Below are positions 29,027-35,527 of a stretch of 47,752 bases of DNA, one piece after another (positions within the stretch are counted from its first letter, which is position 1; every line of letters starts with the position of its first letter). Origin of the DNA: an uncultured Clostridium sp. (lineage in GTDB: Bacteria; Bacillota; Clostridia; TANB77; CAG-508); NCBI GenBank assembly GCA_946500615.1, contig CAMMWP010000011.1:1-47752 (forward strand), in the 5' to 3' direction. The notes beneath the pieces are model-generated. The model was not told where the DNA came from. It did no database searches and saw only the letters and a list, made by a program, of their open reading frames with translations. A program made the translations under genes and the position numbers.

Positions 29027-29722
29027 TTACAAATTTCTAACACTTATTACATATATATTACCATTCTCATCTGTTTTCAATTTCACTTCTTTTTTTGTGA
29101 ATTTATCCATATTTTCTTTTACAAATTGTTGTATATTCGTTTCTGCTTCTGTGCTTTTTACTGTTCCGATTGTTTCTTCTTTTATATTTTTTATTTGAAT
29201 ATTATATTCTGTATTTGTTGATTCATATCCTTCTGAATAATCTTCTAAATATTCTATCATTTCAACTATGTATCCATTTTCTTGCTTTTGTATGTTTTGT
29301 AATAAAAATACATCTTCTTGATTATCTAGCCCACTTCCAATTGCATAATAGGTATTTGTTTCTTCATTATATTGCATATATTCATATCCTTCTTTAGGAA
29401 ATTGTTTTTTTAAATCTTGTCCAAATAATTCTTTTAGCTTGTCTTGTATTTTGTCATAGGATACTTCATATTCTTCTAGATTTTTCTTCGCAACTTCCCA
29501 TAACCAAATCTCAGGGGCTTGATTGATTTCTTCAAATGTTGGTAAGGCTTCTTGTGTTATTTCTTTCCACATATATATTTTTTGTAAATATGTTTCTATT
29601 TTATTAATTTCATCAATTGTTATTTCATTGTTTTTATTCATGTTGATTTTGTTTTGTTTATATATATACATTCCAATAAATATTGTTAATAGAATAAAAA
29701 TGATAACAACTAATTTTTTCAT
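29027..29722 (-). CDS. Membrane-anchored or secreted protein of unknown function
   Basis: This protein of about 231 residues begins MKKLVVIIFILLTIFIGMYIY, an N-terminal membrane anchor or uncleaved signal, followed by an acidic, Glu/Asn/Tyr-rich extracellular part. I recognise no domain. The start is taken at the ATG at 29722 because AAGGG lies 7 nt before it; an in-frame TTG sits six bases upstream. It is followed 27 bp downstream by the PflX-like gene, so they may be cotranscribed. Confidence 0.65.
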   Translation of the reverse strand: MKKLVVIIFILLTIFIGMYIYKQNKINMNKNNEITIDEINKIETYLQKIYMWKEITQEALPTFEEINQAPEIWLWEVAKKNLEEYEVSYDKIQDKLKELFGQDLKKQFPKEGYEYMQYNEETNTYYAIGSGLDNQEDVFLLQNIQKQENGYIVEMIEYLEDYSEGYESTNTEYNIQIKNIKEETIGTVKSTEAETNIQQFVKENMDKFTKKEVKLKTDENGNIYVISVRNL

Positions 29723-29852
29723 TTGCAACCCTTCTTTGATCTTTTTTTGTTTTATTATATCTTATTTTTTTTATTTTACCATACTTTATATGATTATTTT
29801 TATATTTTTTTATGTTTTTGACAGATTTCGACACCTTTTTGTTTTTTTCTTT

Positions 29853-29878
29853 GTTATACTTTAGTTCGTTAACTAAAG
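29853..29878 (+). promoter_or_regulatory. Extended -10 promoter with overlapping palindrome (possible operator)
   Basis: TTGTTATACT at 29851-29860 gives an extended -10 (TG-N-TATACT). Directly overlapping it is a perfect palindrome, CTTTAGTT-CGTT-AACTAAAG (29859-29878), ending just before the AAAGGGGG ribosome binding site of the small gene at 29895. This position suits a repressor operator or a 5' RNA hairpin. A TTGACA at 29818 is too far upstream to serve this -10. Confidence 0.5.
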
Positions 29879-29894
29879 AAAAGGGGGTATACTC

Positions 29895-30071
29895 ATGAAT
29901 GTCGTGAAGTTACATGATAAGGATAGTAGAGTTGTTGGGAATATTACTGGTCAAATTACTATTTCTATCTACAATGGAGAATTTAAAGGACATCCTAATT
30001 TCTTGATTCAATCAGATCATTCTGTTTCTGAAATTGCTGATATTATTGAAGATGTTTTATATTCTTATTAA
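29895..30071 (+). CDS. Small protein of unknown function (58 aa)
   Basis: ATG at 29895 follows AAAGGGGG, and 58 codons run to TAA at 30071. The product (MNVVKLHDKDSRVVGNITGQ...) is soluble, slightly acidic, with a beta-like N-terminal half (GQITISIYNGEF) and a helical end (SEIADIIEDVLYSY). I recognise no family. A proper promoter, ribosome binding site and terminator all frame it, so it is very likely real. It is one of the few plus-strand genes and stands just ahead of the tRNA pair. Confidence 0.7.
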   Translation: MNVVKLHDKDSRVVGNITGQITISIYNGEFKGHPNFLIQSDHSVSEIADIIEDVLYSY

Positions 30072-30075
30072 ATTT

Positions 30076-30107
30076 AAGGCTAATTATAGCCTTTTATTTA
30101 TTTTTAT
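30076..30107 (+). terminator. Intrinsic terminator of the 58-aa gene
   Basis: AAGGCTA-ATTA-TAGCCTT stem followed by TTTATTTATTTTTA, starting 5 bp after the stop codon. Confidence 0.75.
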
Positions 30108-30149
30108 TGTTTGAATATCTTAGAAAAATTTAAAATTTGAAAAAATGTA

Positions 30150-30178
30150 TTGACAAGTAGGTAAAAATAGTTTATACT
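30150..30178 (+). promoter_or_regulatory. SigA promoter of the tRNA pair
   Basis: TTGACA (30150-30155), a 17-bp spacer, TATACT (30173-30178), placed 22 bp before the first tRNA. Confidence 0.85.
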
Positions 30179-30199
30179 TTATTTTGCGTTAAGACATTT

Positions 30200-30276
30200 G
30201 CTCCCTTAGCTCAGTTGGTCAGAGCAACCGGCTCATAACCGGTGGGTCCAAGGTTCGAATCCTTGAGGGAGCACCA
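30200..30276 (+). tRNA. tRNA-Met (CAT anticodon)
   Basis: The 77-nt cloverleaf includes CCA: acceptor GCTCCCT/AGGGAGC, D-arm AGCTCAGTTGGTCAGAGC, anticodon stem-loop CCGG-CTCATAA-CCGG with anticodon CAT, T-arm GGTTCGAATCC, and encoded CCA. It lacks the initiator's acceptor and triple-GC anticodon-stem features, so it is an elongator Met tRNA; a lysidine-modified Ile tRNA cannot be fully excluded from sequence alone. Confidence 0.93.
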
Positions 30277-30291
30277 TTATTATTTATATTT

Positions 30292-30377
30292 GGGTAGGTG
30301 GCCGAGTGGCTAAAGGCGGCAGACTGTAAATCTGTTCTCATTTGAGTACGAAGGTTCGAATCCTTCCCTGCCCACCA
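30292..30377 (+). tRNA. tRNA-Tyr (GTA anticodon)
   Basis: The 86-nt tRNA has a long variable arm: acceptor GGGTAGG/CCTGCCC with discriminator A and CCA, anticodon loop CTGTAAA (GTA), variable arm around TCTCATTTGAGTA, T-arm GGTTCGAATCC. The variable-arm length and GTA anticodon identify tyrosine. An integrase remnant begins 84 bp downstream, so its 3' end is a likely old attachment site. Confidence 0.95.
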
Positions 30378-30381
30378 TCAG

Positions 30382-30418
30382 TATTATCAAGACTTTCATC
30401 GTTTTGATAATATTTTTG
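30382..30418 (+). terminator. Intrinsic terminator after the tRNAs
   Basis: TATTATCAA and TTGATAATA pair around a 13-nt loop, followed by TTTTTG. It begins 5 bp after tRNA-Tyr. Confidence 0.8.
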
Positions 30419-30460
30419 TTTTTAAAATACATCTAACAAATTTCTAACAAATTTCAATAT

Positions 30461-30595
30461 CTAACTCCTCTTGAGTATAGATATATTTTTTTGACTTCTT
30501 AAAATATTAGACAATACATCTGCTAATTTTTGCTTTACCTTTGTATCTAGCTGAACATATATATTTGCAGTAGTATTAAAATTTGAATGGCCCGG
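30461..30595 (-). pseudogene. C-terminal remnant of a tyrosine recombinase (phage-type integrase)
   Basis: The frame ending at 30461 reads PGHSNFNTTANIYVQLDTKV followed by KQKLADVLSNIL. This matches the integrase C-terminus 'LGHSxxxTTxxxYxH' and trailing helix, with the catalytic His replaced region and the Tyr of NIYV visible. Only about 45 residues survive. The upstream end at about 30595 is fused, out of frame, to the HTH pseudogene. Its position beside tRNA-Tyr is typical for integrative elements, so an element once sat here. Confidence 0.8.
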
Positions 30596-30596
30596 C

Positions 30597-30906
30597 CTAT
30601 ACATAGTCTGACATAGTATTGCTAGTATATGATAATTCCATTGCATTTTGTTTTTGCTGTGCTAACATTTGTTCATAAGAGTTATCATCTTTCTTTGGTC
30701 TATCATAAGTTTTAAAGTATTCTTGTAAATAAACTTTTCTATTTTCAGCATTTGTTTTTACGATTTTCTTTTTCTTGTTTGTTTCTATTGTCAGTTTTTA
30801 CAACCTTTGAAACATAAAGACAGCTTTTCCCAACTATTTTAGCAATTTCATTTTGTTTTAGATGACTATTCTAATATAAGTCTAAAATCTGTTCTTTAGT
30901 ATTCAA
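30597..30906 (-). pseudogene. Broken helix-turn-helix protein of an integrative element
   Basis: From a TTG at 30906 preceded by AAAGGAGG the frame reads NTKEQILDLY, an in-frame stop, then HLKQNEIAKIVGKS and LYVSKVVKTDNRNK. A frameshift follows, then NAENRKVYLQEYFKTY, DDNSYEQMLAQQKQ and NAMELSYTSN. This is a known type of small HTH DNA-binding protein in Clostridia (sequence pattern recognised by eye, name uncertain). With one stop and one frameshift it is non-functional. Its end runs into the integrase tail, showing a deletion junction near 30596. Confidence 0.7.
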
Positions 30907-30942
30907 TTACTTTTCTTCCTCCTTTGGTTAATTTTTTGTTTG

Positions 30943-31370
30943 CAGGTAAATTGTAAAAGTAAAATATAGTTTGTAAAACTAACATCAAGTGTAAGATTAA
31001 TGGCTAGCAATAAAAGAATTTATACTATTTAAAATTTAAAAATTGATTGCTTTAGTGTAAATTTAACATCAAATTTAATAAAAAATGTGCATAACAAATA
31101 AGCAAAATCGAATTAGAATTTTTTAATGTAAGACTAAAATCTACTTTGCTTAAATATGTTATAAAAATAACTATGTACTTAATTTATATTATTACATCAC
31201 GTTTTTTATAGTTAGTAAGGTATTAATCGATATTTATGCGATTAATACCTTACAACATTATAAAATGAATATATTGTCAATTACATAAAAGGCATAAAGC
31301 GGAAAAGTCACGAAAAAGGTTCATTTTATACATTTCTTCCATTGACAAAAGTTTATGTTAGTCTTACATT
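30943..31370. repeat. Iteron-like motif cluster (TGTAArACTAAyATC)
   Basis: Related 14-15-nt motifs stand at 30972 (TGTAAAACTAACATC), 30990 (TGTAAGATTAATGG), 31056 (TGTAAATTTAACATC), 31127 (TGTAAGACTAAAATC) and, inverted, 31354-31368. One further copy is at 21776. The 650-bp stretch 30910-31470 has no gene that I can support. Repeats of this kind are found at recombinase arm sites and plasmid origins; either would fit a decayed element, but this is inference. Confidence 0.5.
31215..31253. repeat. Perfect 15-bp palindrome with 9-nt loop
   Basis: GTAAGGTATTAATCG, ATATTTATG, CGATTAATACCTTAC. It lies inside the iteron-like cluster. No T-run follows on either strand, so it is not an obvious terminator; an origin, operator or recombination site is possible. 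Confidence 0.6.
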
Positions 31371-31470
31371 TAGAGTAGTGTAATAGTTAAATATATTATT
31401 TAATAGTAAAACTTGATTTTACTTTTACAATATACCAAATAAATAAATTTTACAAAATATTTTAAATTCA

Positions 31471-31499
31471 TTGTAAAATATTAGAAAATCAAGTATAAT
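31471..31499 (+). promoter_or_regulatory. SigA promoter of the toxin RNA
   Basis: TTGTAA (31471-31476), a 17-bp spacer, TATAAT (31494-31499). Transcription should begin near 31506. Confidence 0.75.
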
Positions 31500-31551
31500 T
31501 GAAAAGTCCTTACATAAGGATAATCCCTGTAGAAGGGAGGTGTAAGCTAGA

Positions 31552-31641
31552 GTGACATCCTATGAGCTAATTTGGCGATTAATTGTATTATTGCTTTTGA
31601 GTAATAACAATGAAAGTCAAAAGGACACAACCAAAGAATAA
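31552..31641 (+). CDS. Candidate type I toxin peptide (29 aa, hydrophobic)
   Basis: From GTG at 31552, with GGGAGGTG 9-11 nt upstream, 29 codons run to TAA. The peptide starts (M)TSYELIWRLIVLLLL and ends in a polar Asn/Lys/Asp/Glu tail. A single short membrane segment plus a charged tail is the usual build of type I toxins. The M(S/T)xYE beginning recalls TxpA/BsrG and holin-like toxins, but the length and the PxxxG-type Fst motifs do not match, so family membership is open. It lies in the relics of an integrative element beside tRNA-Tyr. Control by the antisense-like RNA at 31687-31757 is predicted from exact complementarity to its start region. Confidence 0.6.
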   Translation: MTSYELIWRLIVLLLLSNNNESQKDTTKE

Positions 31642-31648
31642 TCTTTGT

Positions 31649-31681
31649 AGCAGGGACTGCGACCCTGCTTTTTCTTTTTTA
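31649..31681 (+). terminator. Terminator of the toxin RNA
   Basis: AGCAGGG-ACTGCGA-CCCTGCT followed by TTTTCTTTTTT, the most GC-rich intrinsic terminator in the neighbourhood. Confidence 0.9.
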
Positions 31682-31686
31682 GAAAA

Positions 31687-31757
31687 TAAAAAAAGAGATA
31701 TATCTGCGAAATATATCTCGGTGCAAATCTCGTGACATCCTACGATTTGCTTAAGCT
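31687..31757 (-). ncRNA. Candidate antitoxin RNA (RNA II), about 70 nt
   Basis: From the minus-strand promoter at 31764-31792, transcription should start near 31757. The RNA folds as a hairpin GCAAAUC ... GAUUUGC whose 14-nt loop contains UAGGAUGUCAC, the exact complement of GUGACAUCCUA at the toxin's start codon. It ends at a second hairpin GAGATATAT/ATATATCTC followed by TTTTTTT (31687-31719). The region is a partial copy of the toxin start: read on the plus strand it gives GTG ACA TCC TAC GAT TTG, matching toxin codons 1-6. It does not physically overlap the toxin RNA, so it would act through the repeat. Confidence 0.65.
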
Positions 31758-31763
31758 ATAATT

Positions 31764-31792
31764 ATTATAGCATCAAATTTATTATATGTCAA
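31764..31792 (-). promoter_or_regulatory. Consensus SigA promoter of the candidate antitoxin RNA
   Basis: On the minus strand, TTGACA (31787-31792), exactly 17 bp, TATAAT (31764-31769). Both boxes are perfect, stronger than the opposing toxin promoter, as expected for an antitoxin. Confidence 0.9.
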
Positions 31793-31900
31793 ACGATTTT
31801 TTTTAATTCATTTTTTACTGAATTTTTAGAATTTCTTTTCTATATCTTTTAATAGATCATTAACATCTATTCCTAAAAACATGGGCAATACCAAAGAAAA

Positions 31901-32080
31901 ATGAATAAAGATAATGTAAAAACAGAGAAAGACGCTTGTAATACACACAATAAAATCGGAAAAATCGTTAAAAAAGCAATCAAAGAAGCTGGTCGGAACA
32001 ATATCATAAAATTTACCTACACCTAAAAAAGTTTGAAAGAATTAGAAAAAGAAAACAAAAAACAATTAAGAAAGAAATAA
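31901..32080 (+). pseudogene. Remnant of a DinD-like (BRO-family) protein
   Basis: The frame reads NTHNKIGKIVKKAIKEAG, a stretch ending KFTYT, a stop, and then KSLKELEKENKKQLRKK before a second stop. The C-terminus of DNA damage-inducible protein D has the pattern 'NTHYKVGKKVRxTIxxLGG...PTPKKSLKELE', which fits by eye. The GG/PTP segment is altered and a stop interrupts the frame, so only a decayed 3' end remains. DinD-like genes are frequent in phages and integrative elements, agreeing with the integrase remnant nearby. Confidence 0.5.
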
Positions 32081-32147
32081 AATACTTTCATTATTTAGAA
32101 AGAGAATAAAAAGTTCGTGACTTGTAAGAAAACCGTACCAAAATTAA

Positions 32148-32185
32148 AGAGTATCGAAACTTCTAAAGTTAGATACTCTTTTCTC
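32148..32185 (+). terminator. Intrinsic terminator after the DinD remnant
   Basis: AGAGTATCGAAACTT and AAGTTAGATACTCT form a long stem with a 3-nt loop, followed by TTTTCTC on the plus strand. Confidence 0.7.
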
Positions 32186-32293
32186 TATATTACACTTTTA
32201 TTAAAAACTTAACCTAAATATTAAAACAATAAATTTAATTTTTATTAATACCTCTTTCCTAATAACAAAAATTAAAAGGCATCACGGAATACA

Positions 32294-32328
32294 CCCCAAA
32301 TATCAGATCTTTTGTCTAATATTTGGGG
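32294..32328. terminator. Strong hairpin downstream of the 281-aa gene
   Basis: CCCCAAATATCAGA and TCTAATATTTGGGG pair with one mismatch around a 7-nt loop. It lies 34 bp past the stop of the leftward 281-aa gene. The T-tract that should follow on the minus strand is weak, so termination is likely but not certain. Confidence 0.5.
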
Positions 32329-32361
32329 TATACTTTATTCATAATAACCACTTTTATAAAC

Positions 32362-33207
32362 TTAATAATTATTTGATTCTTTTCCTTCTGGCAATGCTGG
32401 ATATTGTACTACAATTCTAATTTTAGTAATATAACGAATTGCTCTTACTATCTTACTATTTTTTATTCTTTGCCATAGACTTGGTTTTGCTTCAAAAGTA
32501 ACTTCTTGTTGATATTGCTGTTCAGCAACATTTACTTGTTCCACATTTTGCTGTACTTGCTCTACTATTGGCGTTGTTTCTTCTACAGGAGTTGGAATTG
32601 ATTTTAAAGCATCAGCAACTTCTATTCCAATATAACTTAAAGCTTTTGATCTATCCTCAATTCTTTCCATATCAATTTCTATATGCAAATTAGACTCTAA
32701 GTTTGTTACTCTTGCATTTAAAAGTTTCATAGCATCTTGATAATTTTGAGATTTTTTTCCTTTAGACTTTCCAACAATGTTTAATGTCTCAATAATATCT
32801 TCAGAAAACTCATCTTCTGCACTTTTTACTTGGTCTTTCCAATCTTTTTCTTTATTGTCTACAACTTCAATTAACTCTCTTAATCTTCCAGATAAAGCTA
32901 TATTTTGCTCTCTTTGTCTGATTAATTCTTCAATTCTTTTTGTATTTTCTTCGAATTGATTAGTAGCATATTCTACCAAGCCATATGCAGCTTTATATAC
33001 ACTTGCTGGAAAATTTTTCTTTTTAGGATATTCTATTAAATATGTTTTTATAGACTCTATTAAATCTTTAAAATAAGAATCATCTTCCAATTGTACAATT
33101 TGTTTTTTACTGTTTGGATTAATTAGTTTATGTACTTTATCTATATTTGATAATATTTTCTCCTCAGTGATAACCATTCTCACATTTACTATGCCAGATC
33201 TAGACAT
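32362..33207 (-). CDS. Unknown coiled-coil protein with basic C-terminus
   Basis: I do not recognise this 281-residue protein. AAAGGAGG 8 nt before the ATG at 33207 supports the start. Residues about 15-190 are mostly helical and charged, including a probable coiled coil at about 75-125. A Gln/Glu/Val-rich linker (about 205-245) follows, with a basic amphipathic C-terminus (PSLWQRIKNSKIVRAIRYIT) that could touch membrane or nucleic acid. It stands alone in the accessory stretch after the tRNA genes and may belong to the decayed element or be native. Confidence 0.65.
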   Translation of the reverse strand: MSRSGIVNVRMVITEEKILSNIDKVHKLINPNSKKQIVQLEDDSYFKDLIESIKTYLIEYPKKKNFPASVYKAAYGLVEYATNQFEENTKRIEELIRQREQNIALSGRLRELIEVVDNKEKDWKDQVKSAEDEFSEDIIETLNIVGKSKGKKSQNYQDAMKLLNARVTNLESNLHIEIDMERIEDRSKALSYIGIEVADALKSIPTPVEETTPIVEQVQQNVEQVNVAEQQYQQEVTFEAKPSLWQRIKNSKIVRAIRYITKIRIVVQYPALPEGKESNNY

Positions 33208-33439
33208 GTAAATTACCTCCTTTTTATCTTAAGCATCTTTTTTTATACAATTATAATTATACATTAACCTACAAAAAACTACAATACCAACGGAACATTT
33301 TTATTTTAAGTTTTTATTACAAAAATGTTACATTTTCATTACAAAACGTCCTTAATAACATTTTTATCTATATTTGTTTATTCCGTAATAAATTTTCGTT
33401 TTTCGTTATCTTATTAAAAAGTTTTATAAATTGCAATTG

Positions 33440-33543
33440 TAGAGCGAAGCGATGTTATTGTTCGGCGCCAATTTTACGTAATTAAAATTGTGTACAATGT
33501 ATTTTTCTATATTAGAAAGTCAGCATGACTTTTCTAATATAGA
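33440..33543. repeat. GCGAAGCG motif plus hairpin repeat, copy 2
   Basis: AGAGCGAAGCGATGTT at 33441 closely matches 20683-20697. After AAAATTGTGTACAATGT, a hairpin (TATATTAGAAAGTCA, GC, TGACTTTTCTAATATA) repeats the element at 8361-8413, with several paired changes in the stem. The 390-bp gap 33208-33598 contains nothing else I can identify. Confidence 0.6.
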
Positions 33544-33551
33544 AATTAAAA

Positions 33552-33598
33552 AAGGGAAAAATGAGTCTATCCATAAAATCCTCACAATCCCTTTACTG
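33552..33598 (-). terminator. Probable terminator of the acyl-CoA synthetase gene
   Basis: AAAGGGA after the stop codon pairs with TCCCTTTTTT further on (minus strand), with a loop of about 30 nt. The arrangement resembles that after the GH15 gene. Confidence 0.4.
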
Positions 33599-35314
33599 TT
33601 ATAACACTGTTTTTATTTCTTCAAATCGTTTTACTTTTTGTGTTGTAGTTTTAATTAATTCTTTATTCGTTACAATAATTTCTCTAACATATTTATATGC
33701 TGGCATTGTTTTATTAACTTTTTTCACTTCTTGCCAAATCTTTTCTTTTAATTCATCTTGATTTTTAGTTCCAAATACTTCCTCAACTACTTCTTCGTCA
33801 TACACAATTTTAGCACATATTTTATAATCTCCATCATCTTCTGGTTTTCCATAAACAAATGATTCTTTGATTCCTTCTATCTTATTAATTAGTGTTTCTA
33901 TTTCCTCTGGATAAATATTTTTTCCATTTTTCAAGACAATTACAAATTTCTTTCTTCCAGAAATGTAAATAAAATCATCTTTATCAATTCTTGCTAAATC
34001 TCCTGTATGTAGCCACCCATCTTCTGTTATGGTTTCTTTTGTTGCTTCTTCATTATCATAATATCCAAGCATAACAGATGGTCCTTTAACCATTAATTCT
34101 CCTATACCTTCTTCATTAGGTTCCTCTATTTTTACTTCTAAGCTTGGAAAAGCTTTTCCAATAGAACCTAATCTTTGATACTTATCATCTTCTACCGAAA
34201 TAACTGGTGAACTTTCTGTTAAACCATATCCTTGACATAATCTAAAGCCTAATTCATTAAATCCTTTTTCTGTTTCTGGATCTAGAGCAGCTCCTCCTGC
34301 CACAAAAACTCTTATATTTCCACCTAAAGTATCATGTATTTCTTTAAATAATTTTTTTCGGATATCAATCCCAAATTTTAATAAAAATTGGCTAATCTTG
34401 ATTCCTTTTTGTACAGTATTCAATTTTCCTTTCTTTTCTATTGTCTTCATAACTTTTTTGTACATTGTTTCAAATAAGATTGGAACTGAAACCATGACAC
34501 TTGCTTTATATTCTTTTAAATTGTCTGCTATATGTCTGATTCCTCCACAAAATGCAATTGAAGAACCTCTTGATAGCGGATACAAAAATCCAGTTGTACA
34601 TTCAAATGTATGATGCAATGGCAAGAAAGATAAAAATCTATCTGTATCATAAATTCTTAAAACAGATGTAATGTCCATCAAATTTGCACATATATTTTTA
34701 TGAGATAGCATAACCGCTTTTGACATAGCAGTTGTTCCTGATGTAAATAACATAATCGACATTTTTTCTGCATCGATTTTGGCATCTAGGAATTCTCTAT
34801 TTCCTGCATCTAATAATTCTTTTCCTTGTTTAATTAATTCATGTTCAGAATATACACCATTTTCTTCTTTTTCTAAATCCATTGAAATGAAATATTTTAC
34901 TTTTGTATTGTCTTCTTTTCTTATTTTGTCCATAATATCATTATATTTTTCTGAATATACAATCGCTTCTACTTCTGAACGAATCATTAAACTTTTTATT
35001 TCATTTTCTGGTAATGATTTATCTAATGGCACAATGATTCCTGTTCCATTTACCACTGCTAAATAGACAAGTCCCCATTCATATCGGTTCTCTGATATAA
35101 CAGCCACTCTTTTATCTTTTAATCCCATGTTTACTAACTTTGTTCCTAATGCTTTTATGTCATCTCTAACTTCTTTATGTGTTATTTCTCTAAATTTTCC
35201 TTCTTCTTCTGTTTTAAAAACATATGCTGGTCTATCTCCATAAAGTTCTCCGGATTTTTCTAGCATGTCTCTTAAATCTGTAAATTTCATAAATTCATGT
35301 ATCGGTTTTCTCAT
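33599..35314 (-). CDS. AMP-binding long-chain acyl-CoA synthetase
   Basis: The 571-residue protein has the adenylate-forming signature MLFTSGTTAMSKAVMLSHKN (about 195-215), the A5-type motif YGLTESSPVIS, GELMVKGPSVMLGYY, the GWLHTGDLARID hinge region and the catalytic-lysine region near the C-terminus (NKTMPAYKYVREIIVTNKEL). Such enzymes activate fatty acids to acyl-AMP and then acyl-CoA for degradation or lipid synthesis. AAAGGAATGG precedes the ATG. A TetR-type regulator gene stands directly upstream on the same strand, separated by repeat element R4, and may control it. Confidence 0.9.
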   Translation of the reverse strand: MRKPIHEFMKFTDLRDMLEKSGELYGDRPAYVFKTEEEGKFREITHKEVRDDIKALGTKLVNMGLKDKRVAVISENRYEWGLVYLAVVNGTGIIVPLDKSLPENEIKSLMIRSEVEAIVYSEKYNDIMDKIRKEDNTKVKYFISMDLEKEENGVYSEHELIKQGKELLDAGNREFLDAKIDAEKMSIMLFTSGTTAMSKAVMLSHKNICANLMDITSVLRIYDTDRFLSFLPLHHTFECTTGFLYPLSRGSSIAFCGGIRHIADNLKEYKASVMVSVPILFETMYKKVMKTIEKKGKLNTVQKGIKISQFLLKFGIDIRKKLFKEIHDTLGGNIRVFVAGGAALDPETEKGFNELGFRLCQGYGLTESSPVISVEDDKYQRLGSIGKAFPSLEVKIEEPNEEGIGELMVKGPSVMLGYYDNEEATKETITEDGWLHTGDLARIDKDDFIYISGRKKFVIVLKNGKNIYPEEIETLINKIEGIKESFVYGKPEDDGDYKICAKIVYDEEVVEEVFGTKNQDELKEKIWQEVKKVNKTMPAYKYVREIIVTNKELIKTTTQKVKRFEEIKTVL

Positions 35315-35347
35315 CTTTTATACCATTCCTTTCACTAGGCACATCTG

Positions 35348-35468
35348 GTTGAAAAATAATTACAAATTTGCCATTATCCACTATCATCTGAAATTAATCC
35401 ATATATAATTTACATGTCTCATAAATTTGAAATTCGTTTTTCTAGACAAAATTTAATTCCTTTTCAAC
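35348..35468 (-). repeat. Inverted-repeat element family R, copy R4
   Basis: On the minus strand this 121-bp element runs GTTGAAAAGGAATTA ... TAATTATTTTTCAAC. It shares with R3 the CTAG near the left end, AATTTCAAATTTATGAG in the middle and GTAATTATTTTTCAAC at the right end. It fills the gap between the TetR gene and the acyl-CoA synthetase gene. Confidence 0.65.
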
Positions 35469-35527
35469 CTTTATCCCCTTTTAAAAATCAAACCTAAGTT
35501 AAAAAATACATTCCATACATCTTGTTT

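Larger units (their letters stand above)
31506..31681 (+). ncRNA. Toxin mRNA (RNA I) of a candidate type I toxin-antitoxin locus
   Basis: The transcript of about 175 nt starts with two small hairpins (TCCTTA-CAT-TAAGGA at about 31507-31521; CCCT/AGGG at about 31525-31537) that could mask GGGAGGTG at 31535-31542. It then carries the GTG-started 29-codon frame and ends at the terminator at 31649-31681. The start codon lies in GTGACATCCTA, flanked by short AGCT complements that can present it in a loop. Boundaries are predicted from promoter and terminator only. Confidence 0.65.
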
